A DNA stretch of 30,454 bases from an uncultured Clostridium sp. (GCA_900554175.1 USGK01000016.1:1-30454); one strand, 5' to 3'; shown: positions 15,692 to 24,865, counted from the first letter of the stretch. The notes: generated by a model not told the origin, from the letters alone. Numbers and translations: made by a program.

Positions 15692-16415
15692 CTATTCATA
15701 AAAATAATCTATTATTCCATTATAAATTCCCCATGCCAATCTATTTTGATAACTATCATCTAATAACTTTTTTTCTTCTTCTGGGTTTGATAGGAAACCA
15801 CATTCTACAATTGTAGTTGGAATTTCTACATGATTAACAATATAAATATTTTCAATACTTTTAGCCACCCTATTATTCTCTTTTTGAATAGCTTCATTTA
15901 AATTGGACTGTATTAATGTTGCTAATTTCTTTCCATTTTCACTCTCTTTATTATAAAATGTTTGCCAACCATCATATTGTGGTTGTGGAATCTTATTCAG
16001 ATGTATTGAAACAAAAATATCAGCTGAACTTTCGTTACCTATTTTTACTCTATTTCTTATGTCAGATACCTTTTTTTGTTTTAATGTTTTGCTATCAATA
16101 TCATATATTGCATTTTCATCTGATCTTGTAAGAATTACTTTACAACCGCTTGTTTCAAGTAAATTTTGTAATTTAAATGCAATTGCAAGGTTTGTAGCAG
16201 CTTCTGTGGTTCCATTACTACTTTGTGCTCCTTCATCTGGTACTCCGTGTCCGTGCATCTACAACAACAGTTTTTCCTGATACTGGAAGACTTACTGTAG
16301 GTACATAATCATTTTTTATATCGTTTTTTTGATTTAAACAAAAAGTAAAACTAAGTAATCCAATAAATACACTTCCTGTTATAAGCAATATCCTTTTCTT
16401 ATTTAAAACTATCAT
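15692..16415 (-). CDS. cwlD: CwlD-like N-acetylmuramoyl-L-alanine amidase, read through a +1 shift at CGG
   Basis: 240 residues when joined (B. subtilis CwlD is 237). Frame 0 starts at ATG 16415 after AAGGAGATTTG with a signal anchor and SLPVSGKTVVVDA, then meets CGG (16251-16253, codon 55) and stops within six codons. The +1 frame continues GHGVPDEGAQSSNGTTEAATNLAIAFKLQ, then RSDENA, FVSIHLNKIP and TTIVECGFLSNPEE. Zinc and catalytic residues of Amidase_3 are all present: His in DAGHG, Glu in TTEAATN, His in SIHLN and Glu in VECGFLSN. Skipping the C of CGG supplies the invariant Gly of DAGHG exactly. CwlD removes stem peptides to start muramic-lactam formation in spore cortex, needed for germination; the spore role is inferred from family and genome type. 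Confidence 0.85.
16250..16253 (-). other. CGG +1 frameshift site in cwlD
   Basis: Frame 0 is GTA GAT GCA CGG ACA CGG AGT ACC AGA TGA; the protein is GTA GAT GCA (C) GGA CAC GGA GTA CCA, VDA-G-HGVP. The site lies inside the zinc-binding motif, so the joint is fixed to the base and unshifted product is inactive. Confidence 0.9.
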
Positions 16416-16541
16416 AAAAACAAATCTCCTTATAAATATCTTTATATAATATTTATATGTAACAATTTCGTCTTTATGAAAATTAATATTTTTTTGTATT
16501 TTAATTCATTTACTTAGTCTCTTCGTATCCAACCATTTTTG

Positions 16542-17090
16542 TTAGTTATTCATGCTTAAAATCTCATCTCTCTTTTTTTTCAGTAATTTTATCTCTCTAT
16601 AAAAATCCTCATCATCCCAATTACAAAAAGTATAATTTACATCATTATTATTTTTTAATAATTCCATTTCCTCTATTGTAACATATTTAACACCTGATAC
16701 TTCCTCTTCTTGTAGTATGTAGTCGTTGATTTTGTAATTTACCACAAATATAAAATTGTATGCAAATCGTTTATTTTTATCACTACTTTTGTGAATATCA
16801 ATAACCTTAATTTGTTCTTTTGGAATTGTAATTCCAAGCTCTTCTTTTACTTCTCTAAATATTGCATCCTTAACATTTTCTCCTGCATCAACTTGTCCCC
16901 CAGTCTTTGCCCATTTATTTGGATTTCTTCTTTTAGTACTAGATCTTTTTTGTAAAAGTATTTCTCCTTTTTTATTCATTATCCAACAAGAAACAGTTCT
17001 TCTCCATAGACCTTTTTCATATGCTACCCATCTTTCTTCAATTTGTCCAGTTAATTTATTATTTTCATCTACAATATCTACTAGCTCCAT
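16542..17090 (-). CDS. Nudix hydrolase
   Basis: 182 residues with AAAGGAGTG before the ATG. The Nudix box is complete: GGQVDAGENVKDAIFREV followed by KEELGI. The N-terminal ELVDIVDENNKLTG and RRTVSCWIMNKKGEILLQKRS resemble the subgroup that includes YfcD and isopentenyl-diphosphate isomerase-like proteins. It hydrolyses a nucleoside-diphosphate-linked substrate that cannot be predicted from sequence. Own promoter; neighbours are cell-wall enzymes, which gives no clear hint. Confidence 0.85.
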   Translation of the reverse strand: MELVDIVDENNKLTGQIEERWVAYEKGLWRRTVSCWIMNKKGEILLQKRSSTKRRNPNKWAKTGGQVDAGENVKDAIFREVKEELGITIPKEQIKVIDIHKSSDKNKRFAYNFIFVVNYKINDYILQEEEVSGVKYVTIEEMELLKNNNDVNYTFCNWDDEDFYREIKLLKKKRDEILSMNN

Positions 17091-17114
17091 TTTACACTCC
17101 TTTCAATTTTTTTT

Positions 17115-17144
17115 ATTATATCATTATATTTTATTAATTTCCAA
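17115..17144 (-). promoter_or_regulatory. Promoter of the Nudix gene
   Basis: TTGGAA (17139-17144), 18 bases, TATAAT (17115-17120). Confidence 0.6.
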
Positions 17145-17152
17145 GAAAATTT

Positions 17153-17184
17153 AAAAATTGCAAACTTTTTAATTTGCAATTTTT
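17153..17184 (-). terminator. Terminator of the M23 peptidase gene
   Basis: Perfect 12-bp stem AAAAATTGCAAA/TTTGCAATTTTT, 15 bases after the stop codon of the M23 gene. Confidence 0.75.
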
Positions 17185-17198
17185 AAATACTATACTAT

Positions 17199-18221
17199 TT
17201 AATATAAATAATTTTGTGGATTATATGGTGTTCCATTTACTCTTATTTCAAAATGAAGATGTGGACCTGTTGAATTTCCTGTACTACCTACTGCTGCAAC
17301 CTTAGACCCCTGTGCAACCTTATCGCCTGCCGATACAAATAACTTACTGCAATGACCATAATATGTTTGAACACCATTACTATGAGATATTACTACTAAA
17401 TATCCATATGAACCTTTATACCCTGCAAATGTAACAGTTCCAGAGGCAGCAGCTGAAATTGGAGTACCTTTTGATGTAGCAATATCTAAACCTGTATGTG
17501 CACTTGAACGTATACTACTTCTTACGCCAAATCTTGACGATATTGTCCCAGATACTGGTTTAATTAATGTTATTCCAAGTGAAACATATGCCTTAGATAT
17601 ATTCGTCGATGTAGATATTCTCTCATTTCTTGAATTTGTATTATTCACTTTGTTTTTAGTAGATGCAACAACAACTTTAGGTGTTTGTTTTTCTTTATAT
17701 AAAGTTGCTACTGCATCCTCTGCAGATATAAAATCCTTTATTTCTGTTTCATATTTTTCTAAAATTTGTATATTATCAATATTGGTACTTTCTTTATCTC
17801 GTAGTGTATTTACAACACTTTCAGCAGTTTCAAAATTTGAAACATATATTTTTTCTTCATCGTCTTCTAATATTGCAAAATATTTATAATACGTAACTCC
17901 TGTGCTTTTTATTCTTTCAAAAATTTCATCATCATTTACTTGAATATCTCTTATTCCTAAACATAATTTATACTTAGGCATATTATCTATTTGAACAAAT
18001 GCAATATTTGCATTATCTCCATTTCCTTTTTCTATGTATTCATCAATTTTCATTTGTAACTCTGTTTTATTTCTACAATATCCAATACATGTCCCATTTA
18101 ATGTAACACTATAAATTGGTTTATATAGCAAAATAACTGCTCCTGAGATTAAAAAAGTTGCAACAGATATTAGTATAATAAGCTTTATCCACAATCTTAT
18201 TTTAATAAATATCTTTTTCAT
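17199..18221 (-). CDS. Membrane-anchored M23 (LytM) peptidase
   Basis: 340 residues: a cytoplasmic basic start, one membrane helix (about 12-33), an extracytoplasmic region of about 170 residues with mixed alpha/beta character, a Ser/Thr/Asn linker, and the M23 domain at the C-terminus. Zinc ligands are visible as HTGLD (His242, Asp246) and HLHFE (His323), with the catalytic YYGHC (His290) and PHLH His321. These endopeptidases cut peptidoglycan cross-bridges. The layout is like the clostridial SpoIIQ-type and other sporulation M23 proteins, but unlike several SpoIIQ homologues all catalytic residues are intact. Monocistronic, ended by the hairpin at 17153. Confidence 0.88.
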   Translation of the reverse strand: MKKIFIKIRLWIKLIILISVATFLISGAVILLYKPIYSVTLNGTCIGYCRNKTELQMKIDEYIEKGNGDNANIAFVQIDNMPKYKLCLGIRDIQVNDDEIFERIKSTGVTYYKYFAILEDDEEKIYVSNFETAESVVNTLRDKESTNIDNIQILEKYETEIKDFISAEDAVATLYKEKQTPKVVVASTKNKVNNTNSRNERISTSTNISKAYVSLGITLIKPVSGTISSRFGVRSSIRSSAHTGLDIATSKGTPISAAASGTVTFAGYKGSYGYLVVISHSNGVQTYYGHCSKLFVSAGDKVAQGSKVAAVGSTGNSTGPHLHFEIRVNGTPYNPQNYLY

Positions 18222-18311
18222 TTTTTACTCCTTTTTTATTTTTGTTTATTTTATCTCATTTTTCATTTTTTTGCAATATTAAACCTCAAAAATTCACATA
18301 AATCACATTTT

Positions 18312-21095
18312 CTATTTTACTATTGAATTTGCTATTATAGATAAATCAGAAATATCTATTGAATTATCATAATTTAGATCTCCTGCTTTAAAATATTCAT
18401 TTGTAATCTCTTCTTTTCCTACTACTTTCGCTGCTATAACTCCCATATCTGACACATCACAAATTCCATCAGAATTTAAATCTCCTTCTACTACCATTAT
18501 AAACTCATCCTCATTTGATAACTTTATTTTCATACCTGTTACCACGTTTTTATCCATATCTGTAACATTTTCACCTTTTTTATTTTGGAAAGTAAATTTC
18601 ATATTTGTATCTACATCTTTTATAAATTCACTTAATTTTGTATTTGGTTTTATTTTTATTATATATTTTTCAATCTTTTCGTAATCCTTTATTATATTAA
18701 AATACTGTTCAACAAATTTCACTTTATTCCATGTTGTAACATCCTTTAAATCAATTCCTTCAAAGGTATCCTCAATCACAGTTTCTTCTGAATCTTTATT
18801 ATATAAAATAGCATTTAAATTTATTTTATCCGATATTTTTTCTAAACCTTCTTTGGAAATTGTTGTTAAAACTTTGTATCCACCCAACTCATCTTTCGTA
18901 TCATTTATAATTATTTTGCTTGATAAAATATTATTATTTAATAATTCATCTTTTCCATTAGAGTGGAAATATATATTTTCTGCTCCTTCTTTTGACAAAA
19001 TAATTTTATAATAATCATTATTTTTTTCATTTACATTTATATATAACTCAATTTTATCTTCATCTTGAATGTTATTATCTAGTCTATCAACTAAAAAATA
19101 TAGATTATTTTTATCATATGCTACTCTTATTGTAGCCTGTGCTTGGGATTCGCTTCCAATAAATAACGCATCTGTATTATCATTCCATTCAATATTTTTT
19201 GAATCAATAATTTCTTTGTTTAAGTAATCTGCATTTATTGTATGATTTAAGTAAAATTTATTTAACTCTATAGCCTTTGTACTTTCTTTATCATTTTGTG
19301 TTTTAGCTATTGAAGACATTACACAATGAGAAGATAATAATTCAATAGAATTCCACGTTCCCCTTGTTGCTAATGTAATATTGTTGTTGTTTGAGAAATC
19401 TCCATTTTCATCACCTAAACGTAAAATTGTTTTAGCTTTATTATCACCTTCATTCTCCAAATATGTTAGCACTGTTTCTCCTGATGGAAATTGCGTGATA
19501 TAAGGAGCTGCTCCACTAGAAAAATCCGAATTTTTATTTATAGGACCCTCTTGTGCAATACCTAACCCCTCACCTGCATAAACCTCTTCTTCACTTGAAT
19601 AAGTCTTATTTGAAATATCTGTATCATCACTAAGGTCTAACCAAAATTTTTCTTTAGTAATAATATTTCCATCTTTATCAACTATATTTACTTTTTTCTT
19701 TTCTGAATAAGCTAACGAAATATCATGTATAAGTGATGTTGAATATTCTCCTACTATTCTTTTTATAGTTTTTTCTTCACTACTTGATAAATTTTCATAT
19801 TTACCATTAGGTAATTCTTCTCCTGTATCTAATGCTATCGCCTTTTGAACTTTTGTTTCTTTTCCATCTTCGATTACTGTAACATTTTTTAGTTGTATAT
19901 CTTTTCCAGTAGTTAACCTAGAAGTTTCTACTGCCATTACCATTTTGCCATTATTTAATTCCTTGGCAACAGCCATTTGATCTGTCATTTTTATTACAGT
20001 ATTTTTATCTATTGTAATTCCTCTATTTCTTCCCCATGCTACACTTGTTATTTTATTATTTGCCTGGTCAATAGAATTTAAAATAGATCCATAAAATAGA
20101 TTTTTATAATTTACCCTTGTATTATGATCATCTTTCCATTTTACAAACTGTTGAACAATTCTATATGCGGAATATGGATTCCTTACATTTGGATTATAGC
20201 TTTCTTCTGTTCCTTCAATATTTGGACTCCAACTATTCCCATTATCTATAGATGATAACATAGCCACACTTCCAGATTGAGATTGTGGTGATATACGAGC
20301 AATCCATCCGTTTCCGTAATTTCCTTCATAACCATTCATATATGTAACATGTGCAGAATGTGTAAAGTACACATGAATTTCTCCCGATTTCAATTGAATA
20401 ACACTTGGCTCCCAACATAATCCAGCATAAATTCTTTTATCTTCGCTCCAACTTTTACCATTATCATCACTAAATCTTGCATATATTCCACATTCCTTAA
20501 ATTGTTCCATCGTGTAATATCCTGTATTTACCGCATATTTAGATGCAACAGACATTATTCTACCATCTGATAAAACATATGTATCACAACTTGAATAATT
20601 ATATTTTTTTGTTTTTTCTTCTTTTCCTTCACTAGTATTTAGAGTAAATACTTTATCCTCTGATGTATATAATTCCTGCGGTTTTTCCCATGTTTTTAAA
20701 TCCTTACTCCTTGTATAATAAACATTTTCTCCATTACTAGATCTCGTTCCATTTTCAGAAATATAACAATTTTGAAATGTCAAAATATATCTATATCCTT
20801 CACTATCTTCCTTAGTTAATTTTTTTAATCTAGGATAAACTATATATTTCAAATCACTATTTTCAGAATCTAAATCATCTTTATCAAATTCAATTTTTTC
20901 TCTAAAATCTGACTCTAATCTGCTATTATTAGTATCCTGAGCATGTGAATCTAATTCATCTTTTGTATAATTTAATTCTCCAATTGATTTTATAGTATTC
21001 TCCTCATTTGCTGCATTACTTTTTGTTATTCCTATAAAGCAAATTAAAATTGCTAATACTAAAATTAAAATTATTATTCTAGTTATTTTTTTCAT
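18312..21095 (-). CDS. Secreted sialidase-fold protein with carbohydrate-binding and dockerin domains
   Basis: 927 residues with a signal peptide (basic start, long hydrophobic stretch, cleavage near SNAANEEN). Residues about 80-600 form a beta-propeller with Asp-box motifs SDDNGKSW (209-216) and SIDNGNSW (282-289), the WEPSVIQLKSGEIHVYFTHS strand seen in sialidase/GH93-type enzymes, and PSGETVLTYL. Residues about 640-810 resemble a CBM9/DOMON-like binding module (ATIRVAYDKNNLYFLVDRLD). The last 58 residues are a type I dockerin with two calcium loops, GDLNSDGICDVSDMGVIAA and GDLNYDNSIDISDLSIIA. It should bind and cleave host or plant glycans outside the cell and attach to a cohesin; the exact sugar is unknown and no cohesin gene is in view. 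About 250 bases upstream hold no gene. Confidence 0.82.
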   Translation of the reverse strand: MKKITRIIILILVLAILICFIGITKSNAANEENTIKSIGELNYTKDELDSHAQDTNNSRLESDFREKIEFDKDDLDSENSDLKYIVYPRLKKLTKEDSEGYRYILTFQNCYISENGTRSSNGENVYYTRSKDLKTWEKPQELYTSEDKVFTLNTSEGKEEKTKKYNYSSCDTYVLSDGRIMSVASKYAVNTGYYTMEQFKECGIYARFSDDNGKSWSEDKRIYAGLCWEPSVIQLKSGEIHVYFTHSAHVTYMNGYEGNYGNGWIARISPQSQSGSVAMLSSIDNGNSWSPNIEGTEESYNPNVRNPYSAYRIVQQFVKWKDDHNTRVNYKNLFYGSILNSIDQANNKITSVAWGRNRGITIDKNTVIKMTDQMAVAKELNNGKMVMAVETSRLTTGKDIQLKNVTVIEDGKETKVQKAIALDTGEELPNGKYENLSSSEEKTIKRIVGEYSTSLIHDISLAYSEKKKVNIVDKDGNIITKEKFWLDLSDDTDISNKTYSSEEEVYAGEGLGIAQEGPINKNSDFSSGAAPYITQFPSGETVLTYLENEGDNKAKTILRLGDENGDFSNNNNITLATRGTWNSIELLSSHCVMSSIAKTQNDKESTKAIELNKFYLNHTINADYLNKEIIDSKNIEWNDNTDALFIGSESQAQATIRVAYDKNNLYFLVDRLDNNIQDEDKIELYINVNEKNNDYYKIILSKEGAENIYFHSNGKDELLNNNILSSKIIINDTKDELGGYKVLTTISKEGLEKISDKINLNAILYNKDSEETVIEDTFEGIDLKDVTTWNKVKFVEQYFNIIKDYEKIEKYIIKIKPNTKLSEFIKDVDTNMKFTFQNKKGENVTDMDKNVVTGMKIKLSNEDEFIMVVEGDLNSDGICDVSDMGVIAAKVVGKEEITNEYFKAGDLNYDNSIDISDLSIIANSIVK

Positions 21096-21346
21096 ACTCC
21101 AAGTTCCCTTCTTATATTATAGTAAACACTCATAAATCATAAATTTGAATTTATTCTTCATTATTATAATATATATATTTTTTTAAAATGTAAATATCAG
21201 AAATATCTTATACTTTCTTATCTTTTACGGAAATAACCAAGTTTGAAATATAACATTTTAGTTATTTTTTTATTACAACTTTATTTCAATCAGTAAATTT
21301 TCACTTAAAATCTATAGGGAATACACACTTTTTGAATATAAAAAAT

Positions 21347-21386
21347 AAAAATGATGTTAAACGATTCTTCATTTAACATCATTTTT
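21347..21386 (-). terminator. Terminator of the second coat-F-like pair
   Basis: Perfect 15-bp stem AAAAATGATGTTAAA/TTTAACATCATTTTT directly after the stop at 21389. The stretch from 21096 to 21346 holds no recognisable gene. Confidence 0.85.
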
Positions 21387-21388
21387 AT

Positions 21389-21631
21389 TTATTGCAATTC
21401 TGCTTTTACATTATTTATCTCTAAAACACTTGCTTTTGCAGCCGGTTTATAGTATTGTTTGTTTTGAGCAATCTTGAAAAGCTCATATTGAAAACTTTCA
21501 TCATTATTTCTTATTTGCTGAAAAGTTTGCCTCAAATTCATATTTTCAGTTTCAGCAATAGCCGTCTGATAAGAATTAAGACTAGCTTTGACATTTTCTA
21601 AAATATCATTGACCATAGTTTTTTCGTCCAT
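21389..21631 (-). CDS. Spore coat protein F-like protein
   Basis: 80 residues behind TTAGGAGGTTTT. The pattern is MVNDILENVKASLNSYQTAI, AETENMNLRQTFQQIRN, and an end QNKQYYKPAAKAS that parallels the GWYK-x-x-AP ending of CotF. It is the second gene of a pair (8-base gap to its partner) and corresponds to the plus-strand pair at 4773-5205, though sequence is diverged. Structural protein of the spore coat by family; location is inferred. Confidence 0.75.
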   Translation of the reverse strand: MDEKTMVNDILENVKASLNSYQTAIAETENMNLRQTFQQIRNNDESFQYELFKIAQNKQYYKPAAKASVLEINNVKAELQ

Positions 21632-21639
21632 AAAACCTC

Positions 21640-21825
21640 CTAACTTAAAAATCCCATCAATTTTTGTTTAGTATTTAAAGAATCTTGTGCAGCCTTATTA
21701 AATAGTTGTTTTATTTGTGGATCGACTGCTTGTGAAGAATAAGCATTAAGCTTATTATAACTAGTTTCATGTGCTCCAATTAAATGTCTCAAATTTTGTA
21801 GTTCAACTTCAGACAAATCTGCCAC
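21640..21825 (-). CDS. Small coat-F-like partner protein
   Basis: 61 residues from GTG 21825, eight bases after AAAGGAGTG; the earlier GTG at 21834 overlaps that site. Two helices are predicted: LSEVELQNLRHLIGAHETSYNKLNAYS and PQIKQLFNKAAQDSLNTKQKL, as in ferritin-like CotF helices. First gene of the pair. Confidence 0.65.
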   Translation of the reverse strand: MADLSEVELQNLRHLIGAHETSYNKLNAYSSQAVDPQIKQLFNKAAQDSLNTKQKLMGFLS

Positions 21826-21940
21826 GAAAATCACTCCTTTCTTTTAGAAGTATACTTTCCAAAATGCAGACTTTTTATACTCTTTAAAATACTTATATAA
21901 GGCTTTATATATTGACTAATTCGACAAGATTAACTTCCAT

Positions 21941-24253
21941 CTATTCAATAACCTCTAAATTAGCAAATTTAGCCATCAATCTTTTATGTCCAACCTTTTC
22001 AAAACTAATATCAACCTTTAAATCGTCTCCTTCAGGAGCAGTAGCTGTTATAACTCCCTCTCCAAACTTTTTGTGATGAACTCTTACTCCTTCACCATAC
22101 TGAGACAAATCAACCTTACCCGCACCAATTTTCTTTCCTAAATTACTTAAGAAACTCTCAGCCGTTCTTCCAAAAGATGACTTACTTCCAATGCTACTAG
22201 CTGCAACTTTATTATCTTGCTTACCAATATTATAAGATTTAATAACATTGCTCGATTTTTCTCCATAACTCCAAGTATATTTACTATCAGCAAAAGTATT
22301 ATCATCTTTTTTAGTAATACCAAATGCCTCATCATAACCATCTAACATATCTTGAGGAATTTCATCAAAAAATCTAGATGGCATATTACAACTTGTAGAC
22401 CCAAATATTGTACGCTTTTTACTACAAGTTAGAAATAATTGTTCTTTTGCTCTAGTTATTCCAACATAACATAATCTTCTTTCTTCTTCTAGTTCTTTAG
22501 GTTCTCCCATAGATCTATATCCTGGAAAAATTCCTTCTTCCATACCTACTAAAAACACTACTGGAAATTCCAATCCCTTTGCACTATGAAGAGTCATTAA
22601 TGTTACAGATTCTTCTTCATCATCGACATTGTCTATATCAGAAGAAAGAGTCATACCTTCTAGAAAGTCCTGAAGTGTATTTTGTGCTTCCTCTTTTTCG
22701 AATTCCATAGCAACAGTTAAAAATTCTTCTAAATTCTCGATTCTATTTTCAGCCTCAATTGTATTTTCATCCTCCAAAGCTTTTATATATCCTGACTTTT
22801 TAAATATAAACTTAATAAGTTCTGAGATGCTTAAGCCTTCTTTCTTTTGTCTGGCTTCTTCAATTAAATTAATAAATTCTCTTGAATTTAAAAATACTCT
22901 ATTTAATCCATATTTATCTGCATTTTTTATAACTTCATACATTGATGTTTCATTAGAAATTGCAATATCTGTAATATTATCTAAACTTGTCTTTCCAATT
23001 CCCCTTTTAGGTTCATTTATAATTCTTGTTAAACTTAAATTATCAGCAGTGTTATGTACTAATCTTAAATAAGAAACTATATCTTTTATTTCTTTTCTTT
23101 CATAGAATTTAAGTCCACCTACGATTTTGTAAGGAATCTGTTCCCTTCTTAAAATATCCTCTATTGCTCTTGATTGTGTGTTCATTCTATAAAGAACTGC
23201 GAAATCAGAATAAGAATATTTTTCCTGTCTCTTTAAATGTTCAATTTGTTCAACAATATATGTTCCTTCATCATATTCATTATCAGCAGAATAAACCTTT
23301 GGTAAATTTCCATTTCCATTTTCAGTCCATAATTTCTTTTCATACTTAGTCTCATTATTCTTTATTACAGAATTTGCAATCTTTAAAATATTCCCTGTGC
23401 ATCTATAATTTTGCTCTAATTTTATTATTTCCGTTCCTTTAAAATCTTTCTCAAAATTAAGAATATTTGAGATATCCGCTCCTCTAAAAGAATATATACC
23501 TTGGTCATTATCACCAACTACTGTGATATTTCCATTAGCTTTTGCTAAATTTTTTACTAGTGTAAACTGAGATTTATTTGTATCTTGATACTCGTCTACC
23601 AAAACATACTTAAATTTACTTGAATAGTAACTTAAAACATCTTCATTTTGTTCAAATATTTTTAATGTAAAATTAATAATATCATCAAAATCTATTGCAT
23701 TATTTTCTTTAAGTCTTTTCTGATACATTTCGTAAACTTGTCCTATTCTCTCTTTTCTAAAGTCTCCATGTGCTCTTGCTAAATATTGATCTGGTTCTAG
23801 CATTTCATTTTTTGCATTACTGATTTCAGATTGAATTGATTTCTCCGTAAATAACTTATCATCTATTTGCAAGTCTTTCATACATTTTTTAATTAGAGTT
23901 TTTTGATCTGATGTATCAAAAATTATAAAAGATGAATCATAACCTATTCTATCAATAAATTTTCTTAAAATTCTTACACATATTGAATGAAATGTTCCCA
24001 TCCATATGTCTTTTGCTTGCTCGCCTACTAAACTTTCTATTCTTTCTTTCATTTCATTTGCGGCTTTATTTGTAAATGTTATTGCTAAAATATTCCATGG
24101 TAAAACATTTTTTTCTTGTATTAAATAAGCTATCTTATGAGTTAAAACTTTTGTTTTTCCACTTCCGGCACCTGCTATTACTAAAACAGGTCCCTCTGTT
24201 TTTGTAACTGCTTCATATTGTTTATCATTTAATCCTTTTAATATTTCTTGCAT
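21941..24253 (-). CDS. pcrA: ATP-dependent DNA helicase PcrA
   Basis: 770 residues, superfamily 1 UvrD/PcrA. Motif I AGAGSGKT (27-34), Ia ITFTNKAANEMKERI, motif II LVDEYQDTN, motif III VGDNDQGIYSFRGA, motif IV QNYRCTG, motif V SVTLMTLHSAKGLEFPVVFLVGMEEG and motif VI YVGITRAKEQL are all present, with the PcrA C-terminal end VRVHHKKFGEGVITA. It unwinds DNA 3' to 5' in repair, rolling-circle replication and removal of RecA. Unlike many Firmicutes, ligA and pcrB are not adjacent; instead a phosphatase gene lies 41 bases upstream and shares the promoter. Confidence 0.95.
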   Translation of the reverse strand: MQEILKGLNDKQYEAVTKTEGPVLVIAGAGSGKTKVLTHKIAYLIQEKNVLPWNILAITFTNKAANEMKERIESLVGEQAKDIWMGTFHSICVRILRKFIDRIGYDSSFIIFDTSDQKTLIKKCMKDLQIDDKLFTEKSIQSEISNAKNEMLEPDQYLARAHGDFRKERIGQVYEMYQKRLKENNAIDFDDIINFTLKIFEQNEDVLSYYSSKFKYVLVDEYQDTNKSQFTLVKNLAKANGNITVVGDNDQGIYSFRGADISNILNFEKDFKGTEIIKLEQNYRCTGNILKIANSVIKNNETKYEKKLWTENGNGNLPKVYSADNEYDEGTYIVEQIEHLKRQEKYSYSDFAVLYRMNTQSRAIEDILRREQIPYKIVGGLKFYERKEIKDIVSYLRLVHNTADNLSLTRIINEPKRGIGKTSLDNITDIAISNETSMYEVIKNADKYGLNRVFLNSREFINLIEEARQKKEGLSISELIKFIFKKSGYIKALEDENTIEAENRIENLEEFLTVAMEFEKEEAQNTLQDFLEGMTLSSDIDNVDDEEESVTLMTLHSAKGLEFPVVFLVGMEEGIFPGYRSMGEPKELEEERRLCYVGITRAKEQLFLTCSKKRTIFGSTSCNMPSRFFDEIPQDMLDGYDEAFGITKKDDNTFADSKYTWSYGEKSSNVIKSYNIGKQDNKVAASSIGSKSSFGRTAESFLSNLGKKIGAGKVDLSQYGEGVRVHHKKFGEGVITATAPEGDDLKVDISFEKVGHKRLMAKFANLEVIE

Positions 24254-24294
24254 TTAAATACTTCCTTTCATAATAGCTATATTATATTCAATTA

Positions 24295-24762
24295 CTAGCA
24301 TTCTTTTAATTTTTTTATCAATAAATCCAAACATTCTTCAATCTCAGCACTACAAGCTCTGTATGTTTCAATATCATATCCCCAAGGATCTTTTATATTA
24401 ATGTTATTATGTCCTTCTCTATTATAACCAACATATTCTTTTAATGTAAAAATTTTTTCTCTTAACTGTGGATAAAGATAAATTAATTCTTCCTTATGAC
24501 TATTTGTCATTCCTAGAATTAAGTCCATATTAGTAATATTTGAATTTCTTGTATTGGTAGCATGATGTTTTTTTAGATCTATTCCAATTTCTCTCATTAC
24601 TTCAACTGCCTCATATGTAGGTTTATCTCCTTCAGAAGCATATATTCCACTTGAAAAAACTTCAATATTTTTTAAATTATTCTTTTGTATTTTATCTTTC
24701 AACATCCAATCTGCCATAGCACTCCTGCAAATATTTCCAGTACAAACAAACATTATATTCAT
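24295..24762 (-). CDS. Low-molecular-weight protein tyrosine phosphatase
   Basis: 155 residues from ATG 24762 behind AAGGAGAATTTTT. The P-loop is VCTGNICRSAMAD (Cys7 to Arg13) and the general acid loop is DPWG. YwlE arginine phosphatase has Thr where this protein has Ile in the loop (CTGNT against CTGNI), so a tyrosine specificity is more likely, although the CTGN start is YwlE-like. The gene lies just before pcrA in one transcript. Confidence 0.85.
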   Translation of the reverse strand: MNIMFVCTGNICRSAMADWMLKDKIQKNNLKNIEVFSSGIYASEGDKPTYEAVEVMREIGIDLKKHHATNTRNSNITNMDLILGMTNSHKEELIYLYPQLREKIFTLKEYVGYNREGHNNINIKDPWGYDIETYRACSAEIEECLDLLIKKLKEC

Positions 24763-24802
24763 AAAAATTCTCCTTAATATTCCAAACAAATAATCGTTTT
24801 TT

Positions 24803-24832
24803 ATTATATCACACTATAATTCTTTAATGCAA
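24803..24832 (-). promoter_or_regulatory. Promoter of the phosphatase-pcrA operon
   Basis: TTGCAT (24827-24832), 18 bases, TATAAT (24803-24808), divergent from the promoter at 24857. Confidence 0.65.
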
Positions 24833-24856
24833 CTACTTTAAAAAATTTTTTATTTA

Positions 24857-24865
24857 TGTTATAAT
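24857..24865 (+). promoter_or_regulatory. Extended -10 promoter of the 472-residue protein
   Basis: TGT-TATAAT (24857-24865), about 55 bases before the ATG; no good -35 is visible, as is usual for extended -10 promoters. Confidence 0.55.
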
